A stretch of 58,541 nt of DNA. It comes from Chryseobacterium gleum. GTDB lineage: Bacteria > Bacteroidota > Bacteroidia > Flavobacteriales_D > Crocinitomicaceae. A program made the translations under genes and the position numbers. Below, piece by piece: positions 35,306-42,835 of the stretch. Position 1 is the stretch's first letter, and each line of letters opens with the position of its first letter. The notes beneath the pieces were generated by a model, which searched no databases, had not been told where the DNA came from, and worked only from the letters and a program-made list of their open reading frames with translations. The stretch spans positions 1 through 58,541 of the forward strand of contig CAMDFN010000013.1 in assembly GCA_945897565.1 (NCBI GenBank), given 5' to 3'.

Positions 35306-35971
35306 TTAGTTAACCGGAATTGCTTCCGCAGAGGTTACAAAATTCAAATTATTCAAATTCAATTCTCTGAATACATCGATCACTACTTGCGCATCTTTGT
35401 ACAAGGTTTTGGAGTCTACACGTAAAATGAATTTAGGTTTGAAGTCTTCCATTTTGGGCTCGCCACCTTTGAGCTTTGCTTCTTCAAAAGCGGTGCGTCC
35501 GGTGTTGCCTGCAGCAGTAGCTGCAAATGTAAGCCAATCTAAAAGTTCATTTTTTGTAGAGTCTGTCGGGATCCCTTGGGTAGGGAAACTTGCACGTTTT
35601 GCGGGTTCGATATTCATGTATGCAGGAAGTTCTTGCATAGTACAACCAAAGGTTGACATGAAAGAAAACTCTTCGACTTTCTCCTCACTAAGACCAATCT
35701 TATATTTTTGGAGCATGCTATTGAGCATTTCTTTGCGGGCTTCAGCATCAGAAAGGTTAAAGAACACGCGGCCGTTTTTGTCTAGGGTGACCATCAGGAT
35801 GTTTTCAGGGATAATTTTATCGCTGATACTAGATGGTGTTTCTACGGTTACGGGTTCGGCATTTCTGAAAGAAGCCGTCAACATAAAGAAGGTTACAAGC
35901 AAGAACGCCAAGTCCACCATAGGCGTCATGTCTATGGAAGGAGTGCCTTTGGGCATTTTGATTTTTGGCAT
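35306..35971 (-). CDS. exbD: ExbD biopolymer transport protein, first copy
   Basis: 221 residues with the same MTPMVDLAFLLVTFFMLT helix as the downstream paralogue. The periplasmic domain is different in its middle part (it has GCTMQELPAYM and a proline/Ala-rich insert) and ends with ILRVDSKTLYKDAQVVIDVF. The two ExbDs may form a heterodimer in the ExbB ring. Thirty bases after exbB. Confidence 0.9.
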   Translation of the reverse strand: MPKIKMPKGTPSIDMTPMVDLAFLLVTFFMLTASFRNAEPVTVETPSSISDKIIPENILMVTLDKNGRVFFNLSDAEARKEMLNSMLQKYKIGLSEEKVEEFSFMSTFGCTMQELPAYMNIEPAKRASFPTQGIPTDSTKNELLDWLTFAATAAGNTGRTAFEEAKLKGGEPKMEDFKPKFILRVDSKTLYKDAQVVIDVFRELNLNNLNFVTSAEAIPVN

Positions 35972-36001
35972 TGCTTGAGTTGTTACTTAATGATGAGTCA
36001 A

Positions 36002-36805
36002 TTAGTTGTTGGCTGCGAAATCTTGAACGATCGTGAAGCTTGCTTCGTCGATACCGTAGGTCATGGCGTCGATTTTAGTAGAGAAGAAGCTAAATGCGAT
36101 GATCGCGATAGTTGAACCAGCAATACCGAAAGCGGTGTTGATAAGGGCCTCAGAGATACCAGTAGAAAGTTCTGCTGTATCTGGCGCACCTTGTGACATC
36201 GCGGCAAATGAACGGATCATACCAAGTACTGTACCGATCAAACCAATAAGGGTAGAGATAGATGCAGTTGTAGAAAGAACAGGCAAGTTTTTAGAAAGCA
36301 TAGGCAATTCCAAAGAAGTTGCTTCTTCTAGTTCTTTTTTCAAAGCTTCTAATTTCTGTTCTTTGTCCATGTGTGCGTCTTTGGTCATCATTTGATATTT
36401 AACCAAACCGGCACGGACAACATTGGCCAAAGAACCGCGTTGTTCGTCGCAAGCTTCGATAGCGCCGCTGAAATCTTTGGCAGCCATTAATTCTTTGATT
36501 TTTTCGATGAATTGGTTGGCTTTGCCTTTACCGTTTGCAAGTAGTAAAGTTACCAAACGCTCAATCGTGAAAATTAAAACGATAAGGTTGATAGCAACCA
36601 AACCTGGCACGATGAAACCACCTTTGTAGATAACCCCCATTAGGTTGCCTTCTACTGGTTCTGCTTCTGGATTTCTGTCCACAAAGTTTCCTGGATCACC
36701 AAAAATGTATTTGTAAATCAAGATACCTGCAATAAGTGCAAGTGCAATAGCCAAGAATGCGATAATTGCTGAAAATCCCCCGGCGGTTTTTTGTTTTTTG
36801 TCCAT
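36002..36805 (-). CDS. exbB: ExbB/TolQ/MotA-type proton channel protein
   Basis: 267 residues. Helices: N-terminal (15-35), the central pair around 60-80 (GLVAINLIVLIFTIERLVTL) and the conserved C-terminal pair STTASISTLIGLIGTVLGMI and EALINTAFGIAGSTIAIIAFSFF, with the Thr/Ala-Gly pattern of ExbB. The gene opens the TonB operon; promoter boxes TTTTG-20-TATATTTG are at 36878-36846. It forms the pentameric ring around the two ExbDs. Confidence 0.94.
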   Translation of the reverse strand: MDKKQKTAGGFSAIIAFLAIALALIAGILIYKYIFGDPGNFVDRNPEAEPVEGNLMGVIYKGGFIVPGLVAINLIVLIFTIERLVTLLLANGKGKANQFIEKIKELMAAKDFSGAIEACDEQRGSLANVVRAGLVKYQMMTKDAHMDKEQKLEALKKELEEATSLELPMLSKNLPVLSTTASISTLIGLIGTVLGMIRSFAAMSQGAPDTAELSTGISEALINTAFGIAGSTIAIIAFSFFSTKIDAMTYGIDEASFTIVQDFAANN

Positions 36806-36845
36806 AATGATCGTTTTTAATTTTTCATTTTTTACAATTGAATGC

Positions 36846-36878
36846 CAAATATAAAAAAACTTTAGCCCCTTTTCAAAA
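36846..36878 (-). promoter_or_regulatory. Promoter of exbB-exbD-exbD-tonB operon
   Basis: TTTTG (36878-36874), 20 bases, TATATTTG (36853-36846) on the minus strand, the clearest match to the Bacteroidota consensus in the window. Leader about 35 bases to ATG at 36805. A small dyad CGTTAG-C-CTAACG (36896-36908) lies 18 bases upstream of the -33 box. Confidence 0.7.
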
Positions 36879-36984
36879 CGAAATTTGAATGTTTCCGTTA
36901 GCCTAACGCAGATTTATTGTATTTCTAACACAAAGTCGTCGATATGGAGCAGTTTATCCGCTTTAAGATGAAGACGACCGCAAA

Positions 36985-37005
36985 ATGTTAATATAGATTT
37001 AACAT
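36985..37005. promoter_or_regulatory. Inverted repeat, possible operator
   Basis: ATGTTAA, seven bases, TTAACAT: a perfect 7-bp dyad about 107 bases upstream of the -33 box of the exbB promoter, in the otherwise empty 277-base gap between tRNA-Cys and exbB. The two TTAA cores are 11 bases apart. It may be an operator for exbB or only a chance AT-rich dyad. Confidence 0.35.
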
Positions 37006-37048
37006 GGCGTTGAAGAGGGGTAGACCTAAAAATTTGCTTGGCCATAAA

Positions 37049-37077
37049 AAACCCCTCCATCAAAGAAAGAGGGGTTT
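37049..37077 (-). terminator. Intrinsic terminator of tRNA-Cys
   Basis: On the minus strand AAACCCCTC, 11-base loop, GAGGGGTTT, then a run of T (37050-37046): a 9-bp stem six bases after the tRNA 3' end. Confidence 0.85.
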
Positions 37078-37082
37078 GAATG

Positions 37083-37153
37083 AGGTCTCAAGCAGATTCG
37101 AACTGCTGTAGACGGTTTTGCAGACCGGTGCCTAACCGCTCGGCCATGAGACC
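37083..37153 (-). tRNA. tRNA-Cys (GCA)
   Basis: The minus-strand sequence folds to a cloverleaf: acceptor GGTCTCA/TGAGACC, D arm GCCGAGCGGTTAGGC, anticodon loop CTGCAAA with anticodon GCA, T arm GCAGTTCGAATCTGC. Discriminator base is U73, as required for cysteine tRNA. CCA is not encoded. The first pair of the anticodon stem (C27-U43) is a mismatch. Followed by an intrinsic terminator. Confidence 0.95.
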
Positions 37154-37201
37154 ATCAGGATTGCAAAGATAAGCAATTTTACACTTTCAAAAAAGTACTG
37201 C

Positions 37202-38755
37202 TTAGAACTTGATGATTTTTTTTGACAATAATTGGCCACTGACCCTTGCCGAGACAAAGTAAACGCCCTTCGGTAAACCAAGCCACTCTTCATTTTCAGT
37301 ACCCAGATGTATTTGAGATACACCTGCCTCGGGGGTGAGTTTCAATTTGACTTGGCCATTGACATCGTAAAGATAGATCAGGTCTGAAGGTTTCAAACTC
37401 AAAGGGAAGGCTAAAGTAAGCGCATCTTGAGTCGGGTTGGGATAGGCGGCTATCGAACTGTTGTCGTTTAACGGGTAGTTGGTCAGGGATGCACTGATCA
37501 GGGCTTCCAAATCATAGGTTTCGTCTCCGGGCTGATAAGGGAGGTAGTGAAAATAGGTCAGGAACATTTCATCTGTTGTATTGAACCCGCTGTAAATGGT
37601 TTGAGGAGGTGAATTTGGGTTGTTGGGGTTATTCGACGTATTGTCATAGCTTCCTTCGCTCTTGAGTTTGTAGCCTAGTGGCACTTTTTGAATGTATTTG
37701 AAGAAGTAGAAATCTTGCCACATGAAATCCCATTTAGGGACATTCACAAATTTAATGGTGTCGGCGCCGGCTTTGTAAGCATAAGCTTTGATATTGGTGC
37801 CTAACAAATGCATGTGCGGGAACACAGAAAGTACAGAGTAGGCTGTCGGAACCGTGGCTCCACCAGGCGGATAAAAGGCATTGAGAGCTGTAATTTGGTT
37901 GGCTGGAAGGTTGAAATTATAGTTGGCTAAAAGCGGACCCGCATTGATTTGCCGCACATTGGTAGTGCCTTGCGGATAAAAATGAATGATCACCTTAGTG
38001 GAATCATACAGGCCGTAAGATCCCATGGGGTAGTGCATGGCAAAGTAAATGGAAGACCCGGGCCCGATGTCTAAACCTAATTTGATAGGGTCAGTAGAGG
38101 GTAAAATCATGGGGGTGGCACCGGGGGTGTAGCCTGTAATGAGTTTGGTACTGCCATTGCTCGGGCTTGCGCAATTGCCACCGATGGTGTCTGTTGCTTC
38201 TATACTCGTTGGGTCGAGGTATACCAAACAGTGGTGTACGATTTCTCGGTTGCCAGGTACCACCTCTACTGCTTTGATGATGCGATTTTGTGTGAGGTTG
38301 GTCGGGATATTGAAACAAACGTAGTCGTCTTGAGAGGTTGCTTTGGACATGTAGGCTGGGATTTGAACCTGCAAATCCCCATTTCCTAAAAATGTAGTTG
38401 AAGTGTAAACCGGTGGTGGGGGTGTTTGATTGACATTTCCTTCTTGCGCACCGTTGTTGAGCCAGGTGATGATGGTGGTTTTCTCAGAGGTAGAAAGCGC
38501 GCGGTTGTGCTGGTATTGCTGATAGTTGTTGTCGGGTGGCCACGGCGGCATTTCGCCTGTGTTGACGCATTGATAAACTGCAGCGGCGAGCGGGCTCACT
38601 TCAGCATGCGTCATTAATGAAAACGGCGCAGCTCCGCCCGGATGATGGCATTGCGTACACTTATTGTAAAAGATTTGGGCAACATCACTGCTCCAAGTTT
38701 GGCCTTGAGCAACGGCACTCGCAAGTACAAAGAGGAAAAATAAAGTCTTTTTCAT
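37202..38755 (-). CDS. Secreted copper type II monooxygenase-like protein with c-haem motif and T9SS domain
   Basis: 517 residues, signal peptide 1-19. A single c-type haem motif C33-T-Q-C36-H37 opens a cytochrome-like region (30-105). Next comes a domain like the copper type II, ascorbate-dependent monooxygenases (PHM/DBM): VHHCLVY near 180 (His pair), MHYPMG near 260, and PHMHLLG near 330 (His-x-His), all candidate copper ligands. Residues 440-517 form a T9SS type A sorting domain (AAYPNPTQDALTL, GVYFVSARVSGQLLSKKIIKF). So a haem group and copper sites would be together on the cell surface; oxidative hydroxylation or cleavage of a polymer is a guess. Eight bases from the next gene. Confidence 0.75.
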   Translation of the reverse strand: MKKTLFFLFVLASAVAQGQTWSSDVAQIFYNKCTQCHHPGGAAPFSLMTHAEVSPLAAAVYQCVNTGEMPPWPPDNNYQQYQHNRALSTSEKTTIITWLNNGAQEGNVNQTPPPPVYTSTTFLGNGDLQVQIPAYMSKATSQDDYVCFNIPTNLTQNRIIKAVEVVPGNREIVHHCLVYLDPTSIEATDTIGGNCASPSNGSTKLITGYTPGATPMILPSTDPIKLGLDIGPGSSIYFAMHYPMGSYGLYDSTKVIIHFYPQGTTNVRQINAGPLLANYNFNLPANQITALNAFYPPGGATVPTAYSVLSVFPHMHLLGTNIKAYAYKAGADTIKFVNVPKWDFMWQDFYFFKYIQKVPLGYKLKSEGSYDNTSNNPNNPNSPPQTIYSGFNTTDEMFLTYFHYLPYQPGDETYDLEALISASLTNYPLNDNSSIAAYPNPTQDALTLAFPLSLKPSDLIYLYDVNGQVKLKLTPEAGVSQIHLGTENEEWLGLPKGVYFVSARVSGQLLSKKIIKF

Positions 38756-38763
38756 GGATGGAT

Positions 38764-40074
38764 TTAACGCAGGAGTTGAATTTTGGTTCGGAATGTTTGT
38801 TGATTTTGAGCTTCAGTTTCTAGGATGAAAATCCCGTTTTGGAAGGGATCAAGCGTGACGTCTAGCGCAAGTACCTGACCGGCGTCTATGACTTGAACAA
38901 TTTTACCTTCCAAGCTATAGATACTCACTTTTGAGATGGGAATATTGGCTTCGATGTGCAGATTGCCATTACTCGGATTAGGGTATGCCAATACTTCGAT
39001 CTGGTCGGTAAGTTCGGCTAAATTGTTGGCCCCACAAATTTCATTGCTTGGCAAACCGTTGCAATAGCTACTTGGGTATAAAAAAGCTTGTTCTTGCATG
39101 TCGTTGGCCTCGAGCAGAGCCGTTTGGGTACAGCCCATTACGTCGACGAGAAAATCGCGAATGAAGCGCTCGGTGCTGTCCATGTAGGCGGCGTTGCTAA
39201 TGTAAGGTACGTGTTGGGCATTGTTAAAAGTATAAAGCTGATTGGTAACGCCAATTGCGCAAGCACGCTCGTGAAGCATGCGGCTACCGTCTAGGTACAT
39301 GAGTGGCGTGCCGGGATTCACCATTCCGCGGTTGTAGGTTACCGTACCGTCGTTGGTGCCGTGCACAGAGCAAAGTGGAACATCTCCCGCCTCGAGCCAA
39401 TTGTATTTAGCCAAAGCCCCACAGCCGCTAATGACGGCGTGTACTTTGGTTGAATAACCAGGGTTGCCTGAGTTGCCGTCTAAGCCACCTAAATTTGCCA
39501 ATGAACTTGCGTTCATGTAGTCACTAAATTCACAAGCATCGTTGAGGTAGGCGACATGCAGGGCTGTAATAGCGCCGGCGGAACTCCCGCCAATGAAAAT
39601 GTGGTTGGTATCGATTTTGAATTGGTTGTTGGTTTGCGCATCTTTATAAAAGTAGCGGATGGCAGCTTTGAGGTCTTGTACTGCGCGTACTACGGCTTTA
39701 ATAGCGTTGGTTGAATCAAAAGGAAAAAATCCAAGTCGGTAATCGATACTCGCACAAGCATATCCTTTCATAGCAAAACGCTCTGATAGCGCCTTTACAT
39801 CAGGATCTGTTTTACTGCCGCCAATAAAACTACCGCCATGCACCCAAATAATGAGTGGCCGCGCGGCCAATGTGTCATTTGAAGGTTCGTAAAAATCGAG
39901 TTTAAGGGTGGTGGAACTGTTAGCCCAGTTGCTATTTTGCCCGTAGGTGAGGTTGCTTGTGAGGTTAAATTGTGGAAACACAGCCTCGGCATAGCGTCCG
40001 GTTGAGCATGGTTCTTGAGCGTATGTGGCGTGCAAGATGAGTCCGACAAATAAGAATAGGTAGGCGTGTTTCAT
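38764..40074 (-). CDS. Secreted alpha/beta-hydrolase (carboxylesterase-like) with T9SS sorting domain
   Basis: 436 residues, signal peptide 1-19. Oxyanion motif HGGSFIGGSK near residue 80, nucleophile elbow GGSSAGA near 165, and probable Asp/His in HGTNDGTVTY and NAQHVPYI. The last 75 residues are a type A sorting domain (VLAYPNPSNGNLHIEANIP, then NGIFILETEAQNQQTFRTKIQLLR). It resembles hormone-sensitive-lipase or carboxylesterase relatives that act on short acyl or aryl esters. The following gene on this strand is the copper oxidase-like protein, 8 bases away, suggesting joint secretion. Substrate unknown. Confidence 0.85.
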   Translation of the reverse strand: MKHAYLFLFVGLILHATYAQEPCSTGRYAEAVFPQFNLTSNLTYGQNSNWANSSTTLKLDFYEPSNDTLAARPLIIWVHGGSFIGGSKTDPDVKALSERFAMKGYACASIDYRLGFFPFDSTNAIKAVVRAVQDLKAAIRYFYKDAQTNNQFKIDTNHIFIGGSSAGAITALHVAYLNDACEFSDYMNASSLANLGGLDGNSGNPGYSTKVHAVISGCGALAKYNWLEAGDVPLCSVHGTNDGTVTYNRGMVNPGTPLMYLDGSRMLHERACAIGVTNQLYTFNNAQHVPYISNAAYMDSTERFIRDFLVDVMGCTQTALLEANDMQEQAFLYPSSYCNGLPSNEICGANNLAELTDQIEVLAYPNPSNGNLHIEANIPISKVSIYSLEGKIVQVIDAGQVLALDVTLDPFQNGIFILETEAQNQQTFRTKIQLLR

Positions 40075-40150
40075 AGTATAGGTTTGTACATAAAATTAAT
40101 CTTTTTATGTAAGTCCTTTAAAAAATATTTACTTTGTAAGAAACAAATCC

Positions 40151-41023
40151 ATGAAGAAAATATTTTTTATTGCTTTCATTTTCAGTGCGCTAACCATAAG
40201 TGCCCAAGATTTAGCTGCCTACAAAATCTACAACTCAAAAGGAAAAGAAGTTTCTTTCAAATCACTTGTAAAATCAGCCAATGAAGCGCCAATCGTATTA
40301 TTTGGCGAATTTCACGACAACCCAATTGCACATTGGTTGCAATTGGAATTGACGCAAAAAATGTATGCCACCCATGGCGCAAATTTGCAACTGGGTTTTG
40401 AAATGTTTGAACAAGATCAACAGCATTTGCTTAATGACTATTTACAAGGCAAACTCACTTCGGAACAATATCGAGACACCATGCGTCTTTGGCCCAATTA
40501 TACAACTGATTACGCCCCCTTGCTTGAGTTTGCCAAAGAAAAAGGACTTTCTTGTATGGCTACAAATATCCAAAGAAAATATGCGAGTTTGGTATTCAAA
40601 AAAGGCCGTGCTGCACTCGATACTTTACCCGATGCCATCAAAGAACAAATGGCACCTTTGAATTTTGCGTTTGACACCACGCTATCTCAGTACCAAGCCA
40701 TGAAAGAAATGGGTGCACACATGGGCCCTGGAATGGGCTGGCGCATGGTGGAAGCCCAGGCCATTAAAGATGCTACAATGGCTCATTTTATTTTGAATAA
40801 TCCAGGCCGCAATACCAAAACTGTACATTTACATTTCAATGGCGCGTATCATTCTGATTTTTATCAAGGCATTATGTGGTATTTGGAGCAAGAAGCAGCG
40901 CCTTCAGAGATATTGACCATTAGCACGGTGAGTCAAGCAAACGTCCAAAAATTAGAAAAGGAGCATTTGGGTAGGGCAGATTTCATCATTTGTGTGCCAA
41001 GCAACATGACCTCAACGCATTGA
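40151..41023 (+). CDS. ChaN family protein (haem-binding/TIKI-like)
   Basis: 290 residues with a signal peptide (1-18). The family signature is G52-E53-F-H55-D-N-P-I-A-H61, and the second block is HLHFNGAYHSDF near 232. ChaN from C. jejuni binds haem and iron uptake is suggested; metal or haem coordination by the GExH pair is known for the fold, which is shared with TIKI proteases. Stop codon is three bases from the end of the convergent histidine kinase gene. Divergent from the esterase across a 76-base AT-rich region. Confidence 0.85.
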   Translation: MKKIFFIAFIFSALTISAQDLAAYKIYNSKGKEVSFKSLVKSANEAPIVLFGEFHDNPIAHWLQLELTQKMYATHGANLQLGFEMFEQDQQHLLNDYLQGKLTSEQYRDTMRLWPNYTTDYAPLLEFAKEKGLSCMATNIQRKYASLVFKKGRAALDTLPDAIKEQMAPLNFAFDTTLSQYQAMKEMGAHMGPGMGWRMVEAQAIKDATMAHFILNNPGRNTKTVHLHFNGAYHSDFYQGIMWYLEQEAAPSEILTISTVSQANVQKLEKEHLGRADFIICVPSNMTSTH

Positions 41024-41026
41024 TGC

Positions 41027-42097
41027 TTACTTGAGCGGGATACCTCTCGAACTAACAAGCCCGGTTGCTTTGCTTTTTTGCAAACTAAAAGTAAAGGTTG
41101 TCCCGATACCAATTGAACTTGCTACCTGAATTTGCTGTCCATGCGATTCAATAATATGCTTGACGATTGCCAGCCCTAAACCAGAGCCACCTTCATTGCG
41201 ATTCCTGCTTTTTTCCACGCGGTAAAAGCGTTCAAAAAGCCTTGGTAGGTGTTGAGGTTCTATGCCATCACCGTCGTCTTTAAATTGTATGTTGTAGGTG
41301 TCATCAATTTGAACCACACTGATACAGAGTGTGCCACTTTCTTTACCATAAGAGATGGCATTAGTAGCCAGGTTGAGTACTACTTGGGAGAGTTTATTGC
41401 GATCGGCATTTACATAACAAAAAGGATCAGAGGTATCTTTGGTGAGTCTGAAACTTCTCTCTTTGGCGATCAATTCGAGCGATTCAAAAGTTTCTTGAAC
41501 TAAGTCAAGAAAGTCAAAACTCCTGATATCTAAAGGCATGCGTTCGAGTTCAAGCTTTGTGAGCTGATCGAGGTCTTCTAAGATGTGCGTCATGCGCTCC
41601 GTGGATTTAGAGGCGCGCTCTAAGAATGTTTTGAGAATAGCAGGGTCTTCCATTCCGCCATCGAGCAGTGAATCGATGTAGCCTTGTATAGAAAATACGG
41701 GTGTTTTGAGTTCGTGCGCTAAGTTACCCAAGAACTCTTTTCTAAAAGCAGCTTGCTCTTTGAGTTTCTCAACTTCCTGATTGCGCTTTTGTTTCCATTC
41801 TTTTACATTTTGCTCGCCTTCTGCCACGAGCTCATCAATTGTTTGGTCCTTGCGCTGTTCATTTTCGAAGGTTTGAATGCTGCGGTAAATCAGGCTCATG
41901 CGGTATTGCAAAAAGCGCTTGATGATGTAGTAAAAGATAGTATACGCAAAAATCCCGGAAACGAGCGGGATTAAAAAAAGCAAGGTGTTGCTGAGGGTAA
42001 CAATTTGTAAATGGACAAACAGGGTGAAGAGAAAGGACAGTATATAAAATAAAATACTGCCACTCAATATCAAGAAACTGGGTCTAGCTTTTCTCAC
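41027..42097 (-). CDS. Sensor histidine kinase, PhoR-like
   Basis: 356 residues. Two membrane helices (about 7-30 and 38-60) with almost no periplasmic loop, a coiled-coil linker (75-118), the H box LAHELKTPVFSIQGY with His128, and the HATPase domain (N box LNLATNAISYGKE, G1 DGDGIEP, F box LFERFYRVEKSR, G2 GSGLGLAIVK). The short loop means it is unlikely to sense a ligand directly; PhoR-type kinases sense through the Pst transporter, though none is in the window. It overlaps the response regulator by four bases (ATGA), so the pair is one unit. Confidence 0.9.
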   Translation of the reverse strand: MRKARPSFLILSGSILFYILSFLFTLFVHLQIVTLSNTLLFLIPLVSGIFAYTIFYYIIKRFLQYRMSLIYRSIQTFENEQRKDQTIDELVAEGEQNVKEWKQKRNQEVEKLKEQAAFRKEFLGNLAHELKTPVFSIQGYIDSLLDGGMEDPAILKTFLERASKSTERMTHILEDLDQLTKLELERMPLDIRSFDFLDLVQETFESLELIAKERSFRLTKDTSDPFCYVNADRNKLSQVVLNLATNAISYGKESGTLCISVVQIDDTYNIQFKDDGDGIEPQHLPRLFERFYRVEKSRNRNEGGSGLGLAIVKHIIESHGQQIQVASSIGIGTTFTFSLQKSKATGLVSSRGIPLK

Positions 42098-42774
42098 TTG
42101 TCATTGAAGGTATATCCGACGCCTTTTATGGTACGAATATACGCATCTCCAAGTTTTTCACGCAATTTTCTGATGTGAACATCAATTGTGCGTTCGCCAA
42201 CGATGGTGTCGTTGCCCCAAACTACGGCTAATATTTGATCGCGGTTGAAGACTTTTCCTGGTCTGCTTGCTAAAAGTTCGAGCAATTCAAATTCTTTTTT
42301 GGGTAATTGTAATTCTTTGCCCTCTAGTTCAACCATATAACGGTCTCGGTCAATAAGAATTTTAGTTGATCCTTCTGCACCTGATTTGTTTTTGAGGCGG
42401 CGCAATAAAGATTCTATTTTACTGATCAGCAAACGCGGTCTGATGGGCTTATTGATGTAGTCGTCTGCACCGGCTTCGAAACCGGCAATTTGTGCGTAAT
42501 CTTCTGTGCGAGCCGTTAAAAATGCAATGACGGGCTGAACCATATTCAAATCTTTTCTGATCACTTGACAGGTCTCGATGCCATCCATTTTGGGCATCAT
42601 GACATCTAGCAAGATGAGCGAGGGGTTGATTTGCTGAACGAGGCGCAAGGCTTCTATACCATTGCTTGCCGTGAAAACTTTATAACCTTCTTTGCGCACG
42701 TTGTACGATAAAAACTCTAAGATATCTGGTTCGTCGTCAACGATCAGTATGGTATGCCCTTTTGTGTTTTCCAT
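42094..42774 (-). CDS. OmpR/PhoB family response regulator
   Basis: 226 residues. Receiver domain with D13-D14 acidic pocket, phosphoacceptor D57 (LILLDVMMPKMDG), FLTART and INKPIRP lysine; DNA-binding winged helix from about 130 (LQLPKKEFELLELLASRPGK and VGERTIDVHIRKLREKLG). The recognition helix pattern ERTIDVHIRKLRE is that of PhoB. With the kinase it forms a PhoB/PhoR-type system. The divergence of its targets is unknown, but TTAA repeats spaced by 11 bases upstream of two neighbouring genes look like sites for such a protein. Confidence 0.92.
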   Translation of the reverse strand: MENTKGHTILIVDDEPDILEFLSYNVRKEGYKVFTASNGIEALRLVQQINPSLILLDVMMPKMDGIETCQVIRKDLNMVQPVIAFLTARTEDYAQIAGFEAGADDYINKPIRPRLLISKIESLLRRLKNKSGAEGSTKILIDRDRYMVELEGKELQLPKKEFELLELLASRPGKVFNRDQILAVVWGNDTIVGERTIDVHIRKLREKLGDAYIRTIKGVGYTFNDK

Positions 42775-42793
42775 CGTTTTTTTTGTTTAAAAA

Positions 42794-42818
42794 AAGAGGG
42801 GGCTTATAACCCCCTCTT
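42794..42818 (-). terminator. Intrinsic terminator of beta-helix gene
   Basis: AAGAGGGGG and CCCCCTCTT flank a seven-base loop, with T-run on the minus strand after the stem. It lies between the stop of the T9SS beta-helix gene (42836) and the response regulator start (42774), so the regulator needs another start of transcription or read-through. Confidence 0.85.
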
Positions 42819-42835
42819 GATTGATTAGATTTCAA

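Noticed and set aside
35397-35978. Plus-strand ORF of 193 codons
   Set aside because: Antisense to the first exbD; no family features and no promoter of its own.
40075-40150. TTAA-like repeats at about 11-base steps before the ChaN gene
   Set aside because: Only loosely spaced and poorly matching in a very AT-rich stretch, with no GAACTTTG box; not enough to join the other two arrays.
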